Below, piece after piece: positions 45,646 through 55,705 of a DNA stretch of 64,000 nt; position 1 is the first letter of the stretch, and each line of letters starts with the position of its first letter. The notes beneath the pieces were generated by a model. That model had not been told where the DNA came from. It worked only from the letters and a program-made list of their open reading frames with translations, and ran no database searches. The stretch comes from Pycnococcus provasolii (lineage: Eukaryota > Chlorophyta > Pseudoscourfieldiophyceae > Pseudoscourfieldiales). The stretch spans positions 434,001-498,000 of the forward strand of contig CP150550.1 in NCBI GenBank assembly GCA_049487715.1, given 5' to 3'. Made by a program: the position numbers and the translations under genes.

Positions 45646-48600
45646 TTACGACGACCCTCCTGTTGTGGTCTGTTGCATACTGCAGCCCAGACACGTCACG
45701 CTGCCATTGGACAGACCGATGCCCAGCATGAGCTGCCTTGGGTGGAAAGCAACACATGTCGGGCCGAGTGACGCCGCGGGACCACCCGCCATGCTTCCGG
45801 CAGTGGACACGGCGGGCGCGTGGACGGTCGACAGCAAACTGCCATCGCCGGACCACACACGAACGACGCCAACCTCGTCATCCTTCTCCGTCTTTGCCGA
45901 ACCACAGCCTCCGATGGTTGCCAACAGAGGGGCGAGAGGATGTGCGGCGAGGCGTGACATCCAAGATCCATGAGCCTCCACACGTCGAATCGGCTCGCCG
46001 GGCTTGCGCAGGTCGCTGAGGTGAAGCTCGCCGTTCGCCGCCGCTGTGGCCAGAAGGAACCCGGGATGCGTCGGCTCCGCGGCAACCCCCACGCCGCCGG
46101 GATTGACAATGCGCGCGCCAACGATGCGCGCTGGATGCGTGCGGTGCAGCGCGAGCGTTGTAGGGCTTGGATCTCTTAGATCGTACAGCGCGAGGCTGCC
46201 TCCGCTGCTGCCGGCAATTAGAAGAGCGCGCGCAGCACAGAGCGCCGTCGCACTCTCCGAGGCACCGAGTGTAACTGTCGCAGCCAGACGCTCGGCGCGA
46301 GCGTCCCACACGTACACCTGCGGACCCACGCCGCCCGAATACAGCAGCTCGGATCCAGCCTGCCACTCGAACACGCACCGTGTCGAGCCCGGGCGGCTTG
46401 CCGAGAACGAGAACGAGCTCGACGACGTCACCGACGCTGTCGGCGAGTGCCCATATGTCATGTCGTGAACCACACCTGGCCTGGGGTCGTTCGCGTCGGC
46501 GTCGAATGGCACTGCACGAAACGCCGCGACAAGCTCAGGGTGCCCGGGGGAGCGCGTCGAGCGCCGGGAATCCGTTCCACCTGTGCCGGTAGACTCGCGG
46601 AAGAGGTCGTCCACCAGACGCATGCTCTCCTCCATCCAAGGAGGTGGATCTGCTGAATTCAACGCAGACGACGGCCCGTTAGCCATGGCCCCGAAGCGAC
46701 TTGGAGCGCTCGCATTCCAGCCCGAGTAGAAGCGCACCGCACCGTCGTTCGAAGCGACGCCGAGTAGCGCATGTTCGGCACTCGGGTCGTCTTGCACCAC
46801 GAAGCTGTACACTGGGGGAATAGCTAAGCCCGGCGCGGCGGAAACATCCATGCCGGTAAACGCTTGCGTCGCCATCCCAACGCCAAGAGGCACAGACTTC
46901 GCCCAACGCTCGGTGCCTGAGTCGTGGCTGCTGGGAGTTCCTTCACCGCTTGAAGGGCCATGGTGAATTGCCATTGCCGGATTGTGAGCAGGAGTGACGC
47001 CTCCCATCGGCCTGATTGGAGGTGGCACTGGCGGCGGCAGCGATGTTAGCAGCGACCCATTCTCCGCTACCACGATGCGGCTTGCGCCAAGTCGGTCGGT
47101 GCACGCCAGTCGAATTGGTGGTGGTGGAGGAGGAGGAGGAGGAAGCGAAGATTTGTCATCGATCGCGGAGTCCCAGCTCACGCTCGAGGTGTACACCCGA
47201 CTAGAAGTTGTCGTCGTGCGGATTGGCGCTGGTCCGAATGCGAGGGTGACGCAAGCGTCGCCATTCGCTGACGGATTTGCGCCGCCTACCACCACATTTA
47301 GTGGATTCACCGACACGCCGCCGCGCTCGGCAAAAGATGCGAGTGCGCTCGCAGCCTCCATCTCCGCCGAACTCGCCGCAGCATTCGCACGCATCGCGCG
47401 CTCTGCGGCATCCTCCTCGGCAAATGCCGAGGGGAGGTTGGCGCGCGAAAAGTGATGCCGCTCACGCCCGTAGATGCCCGAACGTGGACAGTTGCCGCTG
47501 CCGCTGTTTCCTGGTAAGCCCGACGGTGATTGGGGAACGCCATCAATGATGCGGGGCGTTTCCGTTGGCGTATGCGCGATCGTATCTGAACCACCATATT
47601 GATCCTCGGTATCCACACTTTTCGACTGTGCGCCGTGGCTGCCACTGTGCTTAGAGTCGTTGCTCGTGCCAAAACGCCGAAACAGTCCCATCGGGCTCCA
47701 GCTGCTGCCCGCATGCTTTCGTCCAGGACTCATTGTCGACTCTGGTGCCGTGCGAGGAAACGATCGCGCCACGTCGCCCTTCGGCAGCGACTTGGCGCCA
47801 GGCGTGGATGGGGTCACATGCGACGACGGTCTCGCTGCCACGCTTGCAGACTCGAACCAAAACCTCCCACCGCCACAAGCTGCTGGGCGCTCGCCGGCAG
47901 CACTGACGCCAGCCGCGGTGAGCGCTTCCACCGCGGCACGTGCAACCGCAGGATGCGCGTCGCAGCTGAGCGCTAAAAGGCTATCGTGCAACGTCGCTGG
48001 CAACTGGGCAGGCGTTAGCGGGCTGTCGCCTCCCGTCGCGCGATTTGTGCCCGTGCTGGAATTCGGTCGAGCCACTCGCACACACGCCGTGCGACGGTTG
48101 AGCATCACCGAGCCTGTCGCAGCCTCCTCCAGCGTTGTGATGGCCGCGCTCTTCGACGGATGCTCGGACGATTGTAGCGCCGTTACCTCAGGCGATTTCT
48201 TGTCGTCATTCGCTCCTGCCGAGGTATGCACGGTATTTTCATTCATGGTACTGCTGCTGTCAACGGGCAATGTTGTCACAGAATCGGATACGGAGACGGC
48301 GATGTTGTCATTCGAGGTTGGTGTAACTCCTGTGTTGGGCGTTTGCGCGCCACTTGAAAGGAAAGCACCCTGTCCAACAGCGGCACGCGCCAGAGCACAT
48401 GCCACCTCGCAACGAACCATGGCAGAGCCATCGTGCACGGCGGGCAGCAGCAAGGCCAGGACACTCTGCTCTCCCGTTGCGAGAGACGCTTGACGATCCA
48501 ATGATCCGATACCATGCATGGACGTCCCAATCGAGCCAGGCGTGGAGGGCGTCGTGCCGGGATCACCTGTCGAACGAACGCTCGATCCGCCGCGCATCGT

Positions 48601-51267
48601 CTCGTCCGCACCTCCGTGCGTGGCTCCTGGGCTCGCCGTCAGCGATGCCGTATTCGCACCGAGCGTGTTGAAGCTGCTGTGTGCACTAAATTGGCTTCCA
48701 ATCGATGCACCCGCACCCGCGCCCGCGCTCGTTCCGAGCGATTGCCCAGTGCCGGCGGATGCAGCGGCGTTTGACTGAGCAGTTCGCACGAGCAGTGGCG
48801 AAGCCGGAGCACCCACGCCGCTTGCATTTGAAGGTGGCAGGTCGAGCTCCTCCAAGGGGGTGGAAATGAGCAGTCCAAGCGCATAGGCGGCGCTCGCTCG
48901 CACCGAAGGTAGGCGCGCGTTGAATAGCAGAGAACCGAGCAACTCGTGCACACCCCGCTCCAAGGCGGCGATGCGCCCGTGCGTGTTTGAATCCCACAGA
49001 TTGCCAAGCAGGAGACATAGCCAACGCGTTAGAAGACTCGAGCGCTCGTCGCCCATGCACGACTCCAGAACACTCGAGGCTATACCGAGGGCATGACTCT
49101 CCCAACACGCGGAACGCCCTCGCGGATGCTCGTAGCACACCTGAGCTAGGCAAAACGCTGCCATCGCCCGGTGATCCTCTCGGCTGATGGCCGACGCGGG
49201 CAGGTTGGGCAACGACGCATCGCCACCTTCGGTGGCGCTGGACAGAAATCGCAGAAAGTACGTGTGCCCGCCGTCTTTCACAAGATCCACCTGGCAGCTC
49301 AGATCCACAGCCAGAAGCTTCGCCCAGATGAATACGAGAATGTGCCTGAGATCGCTCGCCGTCGTCTGCAGCAGCTTAAGCACGTACGGAAAGATACCAA
49401 CGGATAGCGCGGCATCAACGGCCCACGGTCCAAGGTCGAGGAATTTGCCAAGTAGCACAAGAGCGCGAAGGCGGTGAGCTTGGCTGAGCAGCACCTGCAG
49501 CACCACGGGAAGTTGTTCGGGAGGATGGCTACACCTCCCGCCGCCATCAAGCCAGACCTCGAATGCCGTCAACTGCTCCGCGAAGAAGGTGCCGGGAATG
49601 AACGTCGGCCCACCCGCGGGCGTTGGCGTCATGGCGCCTGGCAAATGCGCGGGGCTCTGCGGCGGCGAAGCTGCCGTTGCCGCGCCGGTGAGCGTTGTGC
49701 GCACCGGAGACTGCGCCTGTGGCGTGCCATCGGCACCTCCGCTCACGCCTATGCCCTCCGCTGCGAGGAGCCGAGGCAGCTGCGCTAAGCACGCTTCCGC
49801 GGCGGCATCCCACGCTCTCCAAATCGGGTGCTCGTGCGTCGGTGGCAGCACCGGGATGCTCTGTGGCGTGCAACCGTGCGCACGCATCAGGCGGCAGGCG
49901 AGCAGGAAGTTGCGGAAAAGGCTGGCAACGAGAAGATCCTGCCGAAAAAGGCGCTGAAAGAGAGGGCGGGGCAGCGCGTTCCACGCGATCGTGTCCGTCA
50001 CGGCGGTGAAGACCCAGTTGAGCTCGCCAAGCGGCGTACGTCGGTCGTTCGCCTTGCCCGGCACCTTGTCAACGATATCGATGCAGCTCAAGCCCGTGGC
50101 GACGCAGACTTCGTCACGGAGAAGCGGGCTCGTGTTGCACAGCCAGAGCAGCGCTGTGCGGATGGGGGTCACGAGGCAGCTCGTGAAGACGTCCGCCGGG
50201 AGGTCCTGTGTCTGTGGCAGCGTTTCGTTCGCTGCGCAGGCCGCGAGAATGATGGCGTCGCGCGTGTAGTCGTAGCGTGGCGCGGTTGGCACTGCGGAGC
50301 CAGAACTTCCACCCTGACCGGTTGATGAGCGACCGGAGCGCGACGCGGCTTCGGACTCCCTCTCCCTCTGTCGCTGCTCCGCAAACTGGCAGTACGCATT
50401 GAGAGCTAGTCCCGCGGCGTGGCAGTCGATCACGTACATCGCCGGAACGCCAACCCAGTGCTGCAGGTCGTAGAGGCTGAGCGGGATGTACTGCGTGTAG
50501 CTCTTGTTGAAAACCCACAGCTCTCCGTTTGGCGTCGGCTTAGGCACGCCGTGGCCGTTATAGTGGAACAGCATGCGCTCGCCACGTGCACAGCGTCGCT
50601 GTCCCGCGCACAACTTTCTCACGTCGTCGACGGTTGGGTCGAGCGACGCCTTGTACCGTGCTCGCGGCTGCCACCTCTCGTACGCCGCCTGCAGATTCTT
50701 TCCAATCGCTTCGAGTGCCTTCTGCGGGCTGAGCGTGCGCGGGTCGACCCAGCACTCAAGCCGCGCGCATGGGCTCGTTCGCACGACATCTGGCGGGTCC
50801 ACGCCAACGTTTAGACACAGCACGAGGCTCACCGTTGTCGTCTTCATCCGGTCGCGCACGCGCCACTGGCTTACCTGTGCGGAGCTCGCGGTTGGCTCTC
50901 TCTCGTCAAGGTCCTCGCCCGTCAACGTGCATCGCAACCCGGATGCGAAGAGCGGCGTCGATGCGCGGTGCCACGGAGACACAACCACCGACGGCACGTT
51001 CATTCCACTCGCTTGTGCGGTTGATACTGTGTTCGGCTGTTGGGGCTGTGACGGCGGCGTCGTGTTGCTGGTCGTTGGCGTCGTGGTCCGCTGCGAAGGC
51101 AGCACTGGTTCCGGCGACGGCTGAGGAGGAGGCGGCGACGACGTTGCCTCCTCCTGCTGCTGCATCTGCGGCTGGCGAGTCATGTCCTGATTGGTCAAGT
51201 TCAGTTGAGCTGCCGCCTCTGCAGCGACTGCGCCCACACCTGTCCTTTGCTGCTGCGGCGGCGGCAT
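45646..51267 (-). CDS. RPTOR: RAPTOR, TORC1 regulatory subunit
   Basis: An 1873-residue, single-exon RAPTOR, the TORC1 subunit that recruits substrates to the TOR kinase. After a Gln/Pro/Thr-rich leader comes the Raptor N-terminal conserved, caspase-like domain, with [20 protein letters not shown] and [11 protein letters not shown] (about residues 230-285). HEAT-like repeats follow (including YFLRFLSS and [19 protein letters not shown]), then a long Ser/Thr-rich linker, and a C-terminal WD40 propeller from about 1430 onward. A TTACA lies at 45599-45603 past the stop. The frame is open upstream of the ATG to about 51515 without another ATG, so an upstream exon is possible (51378-51806). Confidence 0.95.
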   Translation of the reverse strand: MPPPQQQRTGVGAVAAEAAAQLNLTNQDMTRQPQMQQQEEATSSPPPPQPSPEPVLPSQRTTTPTTSNTTPPSQPQQPNTVSTAQASGMNVPSVVVSPWHRASTPLFASGLRCTLTGEDLDEREPTASSAQVSQWRVRDRMKTTTVSLVLCLNVGVDPPDVVRTSPCARLECWVDPRTLSPQKALEAIGKNLQAAYERWQPRARYKASLDPTVDDVRKLCAGQRRCARGERMLFHYNGHGVPKPTPNGELWVFNKSYTQYIPLSLYDLQHWVGVPAMYVIDCHAAGLALNAYCQFAEQRQRERESEAASRSGRSSTGQGGSSGSAVPTAPRYDYTRDAIILAACAANETLPQTQDLPADVFTSCLVTPIRTALLWLCNTSPLLRDEVCVATGLSCIDIVDKVPGKANDRRTPLGELNWVFTAVTDTIAWNALPRPLFQRLFRQDLLVASLFRNFLLACRLMRAHGCTPQSIPVLPPTHEHPIWRAWDAAAEACLAQLPRLLAAEGIGVSGGADGTPQAQSPVRTTLTGAATAASPPQSPAHLPGAMTPTPAGGPTFIPGTFFAEQLTAFEVWLDGGGRCSHPPEQLPVVLQVLLSQAHRLRALVLLGKFLDLGPWAVDAALSVGIFPYVLKLLQTTASDLRHILVFIWAKLLAVDLSCQVDLVKDGGHTYFLRFLSSATEGGDASLPNLPASAISREDHRAMAAFCLAQVCYEHPRGRSACWESHALGIASSVLESCMGDERSSLLTRWLCLLLGNLWDSNTHGRIAALERGVHELLGSLLFNARLPSVRASAAYALGLLISTPLEELDLPPSNASGVGAPASPLLVRTAQSNAAASAGTGQSLGTSAGAGAGASIGSQFSAHSSFNTLGANTASLTASPGATHGGADETMRGGSSVRSTGDPGTTPSTPGSIGTSMHGIGSLDRQASLATGEQSVLALLLPAVHDGSAMVRCEVACALARAAVGQGAFLSSGAQTPNTGVTPTSNDNIAVSVSDSVTTLPVDSSSTMNENTVHTSAGANDDKKSPEVTALQSSEHPSKSAAITTLEEAATGSVMLNRRTACVRVARPNSSTGTNRATGGDSPLTPAQLPATLHDSLLALSCDAHPAVARAAVEALTAAGVSAAGERPAACGGGRFWFESASVAARPSSHVTPSTPGAKSLPKGDVARSFPRTAPESTMSPGRKHAGSSWSPMGLFRRFGTSNDSKHSGSHGAQSKSVDTEDQYGGSDTIAHTPTETPRIIDGVPQSPSGLPGNSGSGNCPRSGIYGRERHHFSRANLPSAFAEEDAAERAMRANAAASSAEMEAASALASFAERGGVSVNPLNVVVGGANPSANGDACVTLAFGPAPIRTTTTSSRVYTSSVSWDSAIDDKSSLPPPPPPPPPIRLACTDRLGASRIVVAENGSLLTSLPPPVPPPIRPMGGVTPAHNPAMAIHHGPSSGEGTPSSHDSGTERWAKSVPLGVGMATQAFTGMDVSAAPGLAIPPVYSFVVQDDPSAEHALLGVASNDGAVRFYSGWNASAPSRFGAMANGPSSALNSADPPPWMEESMRLVDDLFRESTGTGGTDSRRSTRSPGHPELVAAFRAVPFDADANDPRPGVVHDMTYGHSPTASVTSSSSFSFSASRPGSTRCVFEWQAGSELLYSGGVGPQVYVWDARAERLAATVTLGASESATALCAARALLIAGSSGGSLALYDLRDPSPTTLALHRTHPARIVGARIVNPGGVGVAAEPTHPGFLLATAAANGELHLSDLRKPGEPIRRVEAHGSWMSRLAAHPLAPLLATIGGCGSAKTEKDDEVGVVRVWSGDGSLLSTVHAPAVSTAGSMAGGPAASLGPTCVAFHPRQLMLGIGLSNGSVTCLGCSMQQTTTGGSS

Positions 51268-53161
51268 CGTTGCATTGGTCGCTGCGTTGTATTCTGCAAC
51301 TGCATGTGGAGGTGGTGGTGGTGGTGGTGGTGGTGCGTTCGTTGTGGTGTCGTGTGATGTGGCTGTTGCTGATGTTGTTATGGCGTTGTTGTGGGTTGCG
51401 GGTGTTGATACGTGTGTCGTCCCGTGTGCTGCTGCTGCTGCTGCGGCGGCGACTGGGAGTGCGCCAGTCGCAGCGCCACTGGGTGCGGGGGGTATGTCAC
51501 TCGCAGCAGCCGCACCCTATCCTTGGATGATGCGAGAGCACCACTGCCTCCTGCCATGACAAGAGGCGAAGCCAGGGGTTGTCCATCCCCCATGGTCCTA
51601 CTAGGGGCGCCGCCATTATGACTCGTAGCAGGAGGGTTTGTGTTAACAGCTCCCCCAGGCTGCACGATATGCGCCAAGGGGGTCACGCCCGTCGCCGTCG
51701 AGGTCGTCGCCGTCGAGGTCGTCGTCGTAGGCGTCCCCAGACCTAAATTTAAGGCAACCTGTGTTGATGCAGATCCTGTGACATTTGGTGATGTAATGTC
51801 ATCCATGTCCAGGATTCCAAAATGAGACCACCAACCTAACCAACCTAACCACCAATGCAGGTACTACAGCTACTAAAGCTACTATACCGTCGGCGCACGA
51901 CACACAGGATGACGCAGGATGAAGATGAAGACGCCACGAAATCTTGCGGGAACGGATGAAATGGGACACTTTATTCTCTGGGGCCCCTCTCGGCTCACAA
52001 CCAAGAACTACAACGCGTACAGTAGGGGATACCGTACAGTACATCAGCACTCAGACAAAACCCTACTTGAACCCTACTCTTTTAAAAGCTAACCCTTTAG
52101 AGGTTAAAACCCTAACCTCGAACCCTCTCTTGTCGAGCTCGTCCTCATCGTCCTCTTCGTTCTGGAGTCTTGACCAAGAACACTTGACCCTGGGGTGATG
52201 GCTGCATGGGCCAGACAGCCAGACCTTTCCCCTTTCATTTTCGGCCGGACCTTGCACTGTATGCCTTGCAGGCTTGCAGTTGATTTCTCCTCCGTGATGT
52301 GATTTTCAGACAACAGGCAATATCCCCATACCTAGCTAGACGTTCCATCCTTCATGGAGATGTCGGTCGAGGTCAGGTTTAACCTTAGGTACTTTGGTCG
52401 AGCACGAGGTCCGAAGGTCGAGGTATTTGGTCGAGAGTAGTAGGGTACTATGCTTCTCGTCGTCGATGTGAAAAAGGTACCCGGTAGGGTAAACTTTACG
52501 GTATTTGTTCGCCGTTAACTTTTTCCTCTGGTGTCTGGCAGTCTGATGAGAAGGGCTCCTTAAGGAAGCTTATTCGCAAGGCGTGTCCATCCCATCGTGA
52601 TGGTCGACGATCAGCTGTCTGTTCGAGAGAGCGTTGTGCGTTGTGTTATTACCCTAGACTACTTACCTTACTGTACTGTTCTTTCTCTTCATGTGCCGTG
52701 TTCCTTCAGGATTGCACTCTTTGGAAGCAGCCTTGGCCTTGCTTGGATCCCTTGGTTTGCTGGAGTTGGTACTTGGTGCCTGGTGCCTTGGTGGGAGGTG
52801 CCAGCGAGCTCTCGAGAACAGGCCACAGGAAGGAAGGGACGGGAGAACAGGATGGAGAGCAATGGATGAAAGGTTTGTTGCGACTTGCTGGTTCGGTTCG
52901 TTGGGGTGAGCCTCCGTACAGCACAGAGCACAGTGCACACGCAACAGACAAGACAGCAAAAGCCCAACCGGTCGAGCTCCTCACGTACGCCCTCGCCCTC
53001 TCTCTCTCTCGCTCTCTCGACACGACGAACTCGTCATCGTCCTCGCCGCGGCCGACTCCCCAGCGCCGTGTTAGTTAGAGGCTTTTCAGGCCTGTGCCCG
53101 TGCCTTAAGGTTCTCCGCCTTCTGGTTGTCTTTTATATTATAGCTTTACAGACATATTAAG
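51268..53161. promoter_or_regulatory. Divergent promoter region, RAPTOR / radial-spoke gene
   Basis: The largest gap (1.89 kb). A minus-strand frame at 51378-51806 begins with ATG (MDDITSPNVTGSAST) and is Ser/Thr/Gln-rich like the RAPTOR leader; it might be a 5' exon, but I cannot show a splice. GTACAGTAC lies at 52034. Degenerate CCCTA motifs cover 52054-52130, including the hairpin GAGGTTA-AAACCC-TAACCTC at 52100-52119. GGTCGAGGTATTTGGTCGA lies at 52416-52434. The rest shows nothing definite. Confidence 0.5.
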
Positions 53162-53779
53162 ATGGACGTCGAGCCAATCTACATGGCGGAGCAAATCCGC
53201 GTGCCGCCCGACTTGGCGGACATTCTCAAAGCGTACACCAAGGAGGTGATTCGCAGGCAACCGGAGGACCTGTACGAGTTCTCAGCCATCTACTTCGCCA
53301 ACCTCGCGAACGTCTCGCAGAGCCTGGAGGACTTCGTACCGCCCGCGGTGGACGAACTGCGCGTCGTGTGGAGCCAGCTCAAGGCGTTCGAGACCATCGA
53401 CACACCGCAGTTCGTGGAGTTCTGCAGGAGTGCAGGGCTGTCCGAAAGCACGCTCGCCAAGGTGCTGAGCCTTGCACAGGTGGCGAACGACTCCATCACG
53501 CCTAAGGAGGCGGTTGTGCTGCTCGTGACTATGGTGGGGGAGTCGTTCAAGGCGTTCATTGGCGACGTCTTCGAGGTGTTTGGAGAGAACGGAAAGTTGC
53601 CGAAGGGTGAAATCATCGAGATTTTGGGTATCCTCGCGAAGAAGGACGCAGAGATTCCGCCGTCTTTCGTCGACGACCTCACAGCGGAGCTTGAGGAGTT
53701 GGAGGAGTTGAGCCTTGACGAGCTGCTGGAAATTCCAGGCGTGAAGGCGTTGACGGAGACGCTCGCCGGTGGTGTGTAA
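53162..53779 (+). CDS. RSP11: R2D2/RIIa-domain flagellar protein (RSP11/ROPN1L-like)
   Basis: A 205-residue protein with an N-terminal RIIa (R2D2) dimerisation domain at about 8-50: AEQIRVPPDLADILKAYTKE followed by RRQPEDLYEFSAIYFANLA. This is the form found in ROPN1L and Chlamydomonas radial spoke proteins 7/11, which dock A-kinase-anchor-like helices of RSP3 in motile axonemes. The C-terminal part is helical with a possible degenerate EF-hand-like region. No plastid signal. Start ATG at 53162. It is convergent with the TFIIS-N gene, 60 bases apart. Confidence 0.85.
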   Translation: MDVEPIYMAEQIRVPPDLADILKAYTKEVIRRQPEDLYEFSAIYFANLANVSQSLEDFVPPAVDELRVVWSQLKAFETIDTPQFVEFCRSAGLSESTLAKVLSLAQVANDSITPKEAVVLLVTMVGESFKAFIGDVFEVFGENGKLPKGEIIEILGILAKKDAEIPPSFVDDLTAELEELEELSLDELLEIPGVKALTETLAGGV

Positions 53780-53839
53780 GGGAACTCTTGACAAAGCCTC
53801 TGACATATATTTTACACAAGGCACCACTTCGCAGCAAAG

Positions 53840-54283
53840 CTAGCGCGCGCACGCATCGGCACGTCTCTTCTTTGCCACACCTCCTCGCAGCCTCCTGCGT
53901 TTGAGTCGGTCCTCCGTGACGACGTCGTCCTTCCACTTCAAAAGCAGCCGTCGTGCAACAGAAGCGAGACCTGCGTCACCTCCCTCTGAAGCCGCCTTTT
54001 TCGCGCAGCGACGCACCGCGCGCGCCACACCTGTCCGTTCGAGCACATCGAGGTTGATTTGCAGACACGCGAGACGGTTCAGGGCAGAACGGACCTCTGA
54101 GGTGGAGGTGGAGGTGGAGGTGGTGTCGTCGGCGTATGCGACTATGGTGGATGCGAGCGAGGAGACTTCAGATGACGACGTCAGCTGCGTCGCTGAGCTG
54201 CCGCTGGCGCCGAGCGGTATCACTTTCTTCAGACTAAACAGCGTGCGCTGCTCGACGAACGACGTCTCCGGCGCCTTCGCCAT
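53840..54283 (-). CDS. TFIIS N-terminal (LW) domain protein
   Basis: A 147-residue protein whose C-terminal half is a TFIIS N-terminal/LW domain, a five-helix bundle of transcription elongation factors (TFIIS, Elongin A, IWS1, MED26). The segment RSALNRLACLQINLDVLERT then ARRLLLKWKDDV is diagnostic. The N-terminal half is Ser/Thr-rich and the tail RLKRRRLRGGVAKKRR is a likely nuclear localisation signal. There is no zinc ribbon, so it is not TFIIS itself. I start at the ATG at 54283; the upstream in-frame codon is CTG. TTACA lies at 53812-53816. Confidence 0.8.
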   Translation of the reverse strand: MAKAPETSFVEQRTLFSLKKVIPLGASGSSATQLTSSSEVSSLASTIVAYADDTTSTSTSTSEVRSALNRLACLQINLDVLERTGVARAVRRCAKKAASEGGDAGLASVARRLLLKWKDDVVTEDRLKRRRLRGGVAKKRRADACAR

Positions 54284-54383
54284 GCCTTGCAGCACCGGCA
54301 GAATTTACGATTTCAAAAAATACACGGCGATGCACGGCACTAAACGGACCCTTTACTGGGACACCCCGCGAAACCCCGAAACC

Positions 54384-54395
54384 AAACCCCGAATT
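54384..54395 (+). promoter_or_regulatory. AAACCCCGAATT motif upstream of TFIIS-N gene
   Basis: It lies in the 188-base gap between the WAV2 and TFIIS-N genes, both on the minus strand, with an adjacent AAACCCCGAA at 54371-54380. The same core occurs at 55603-55614 in the opposite orientation. Confidence 0.55.
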
Positions 54396-54471
54396 ATCGC
54401 CACGGACAAAGTATATGGTAACCTTATGGATAGTGATTATGTTTAAATGCGTGCTTACCAACGTCTATCAA

Positions 54472-55491
54472 TTAACGCAAGTAGAAGTCTTTGACGGTGC
54501 TCCAGTACTGGTCGCGGTGGCGCACATACGCGTCCATGTGCCGAGCCTGCGCAAACGTCACGATGTGCTTGCGAGGCGAACGGATCGACGCATACAGCCT
54601 CTCCATCATCTCAGGAGGTACCATCTCGTCCTGAGCCGATACGAGGCACAAGCACGGCGGAAACGCCTTCGCCTCGTCGCTGCTCTCGTCGCCGAAGTAC
54701 TCCTTGAGACGCGCGAGGCTCTCCCACCGCTCGCGAACGAGCGAGTTCAGCGGCTGCCCCGGCCCGACGATAGGTCTTAGGAACGGGAACACCTTGCCCG
54801 CCATCTCAGAGATGGACGTGAACGTGTTTTCAAGAATGACTGCGCGTATGCGCCTCGGGTTCTTGAGTGCCATGGCGACTGCGACGGCACCACCCAGGCT
54901 CTTACCGAAGAGCACAATGGAGTTGCCGTCGACGTCAGGTTGGTCGCTGACGGTGTCTATGCAAGCCTGCGCGTCGAGCTCGATACCCTTTTGGGACGGC
55001 GTTCCTTCTGACGCGCCGTACCCTCGGTAGCTGAGCAGGAACACGACAGAGGGCACGGTTGCGCACAGCATTTGCGCGAACGGCAGGCGGTGCGATATGT
55101 TTCCTGCATTTTCCTGGAAGAAGATGGTGACTGGTGACCTGAGCACTGTGTACTGTTTGCTTCTGCACAGCCATCCGTGTGTTTTGACGCCGTCTGCGGC
55201 GGTGATGGGAACGTCTCTATAGTACATGTTGAAGTCGTTTGGCGTGTATTGGTACGTTTTCGCCGGTTGTCCAGGTATCACGGGTACGTACAGGAGTCTC
55301 CTTTGGAAGACGAAGACGAGCAGGAGCACCAAAGCCGCGAGACATGCGAGTGCGAAGCCGAGTTGCAGGAGTGTGTGCGTGACACCTCCGAGCAGTGCAA
55401 GAAGAATAGGGAGTGCACCACCATCCGACCCTCCCGAAGCAGAAGAAGCCGCCCCTGCCGCTGCCGCTGCTGCGTCGGCGTAGTCGGACAT
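54472..55491 (-). CDS. WAV2: WAV2/ABHD13 (Bem46-like) alpha/beta hydrolase
   Basis: A 339-residue membrane-anchored serine hydrolase of the Bem46/WAV2/ABHD13 family. After a Ser/Gly N-terminus, one or two hydrophobic stretches span 28-63. The hydrolase domain has FFQENAGNISHRL, LLSYRGYGASEGTPSQKGI, the nucleophile S198 in GKSLGG, D288 in AQDEMVPP and H318 in ARHMDAY, a complete triad. In Arabidopsis WAV2 affects root bending; the substrate is unknown. Start ATG at 55491. It is divergent from the Rubisco activase-like gene, 214 bases apart. Confidence 0.95.
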   Translation of the reverse strand: MSDYADAAAAAAGAASSASGGSDGGALPILLALLGGVTHTLLQLGFALACLAALVLLLVFVFQRRLLYVPVIPGQPAKTYQYTPNDFNMYYRDVPITAADGVKTHGWLCRSKQYTVLRSPVTIFFQENAGNISHRLPFAQMLCATVPSVVFLLSYRGYGASEGTPSQKGIELDAQACIDTVSDQPDVDGNSIVLFGKSLGGAVAVAMALKNPRRIRAVILENTFTSISEMAGKVFPFLRPIVGPGQPLNSLVRERWESLARLKEYFGDESSDEAKAFPPCLCLVSAQDEMVPPEMMERLYASIRSPRKHIVTFAQARHMDAYVRHRDQYWSTVKDFYLR

Positions 55492-55705
55492 TGTTGCCTG
55501 CTGCTCCAGTCTGCCAGTGCTGCACTAGTTTGGTACGCACGCGTCAAAAAATGATAACCCTAGCCCTAAGCCCTAAACCTTAGAATGAGGATTCGATTGA
55601 TGAATTCGGGGTTTCACCCTAATTGCCAACTAAACTTAACCTTAGATTCCCCGACCTCTCTCCGCCTCACATTTCTGATACTTTACCGGGTCGACCGATC
55701 GCTCC
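55492..55705. promoter_or_regulatory. Divergent promoter region, WAV2 / Rubisco activase-like
   Basis: A short 214-base shared promoter. AACCCTAGCCCTAAGCCCTAAACC lies at 55556-55579, a degenerate telomere-like array. AATTCGGGGTTT lies at 55603-55614 (AAACCCCGAATT on minus). No TATA box is obvious. Confidence 0.7.

Noticed and set aside
53840-54283. Calling the LW-domain protein TFIIS
   Set aside because: It lacks the central domain and the zinc ribbon; only the N-terminal LW bundle is present.
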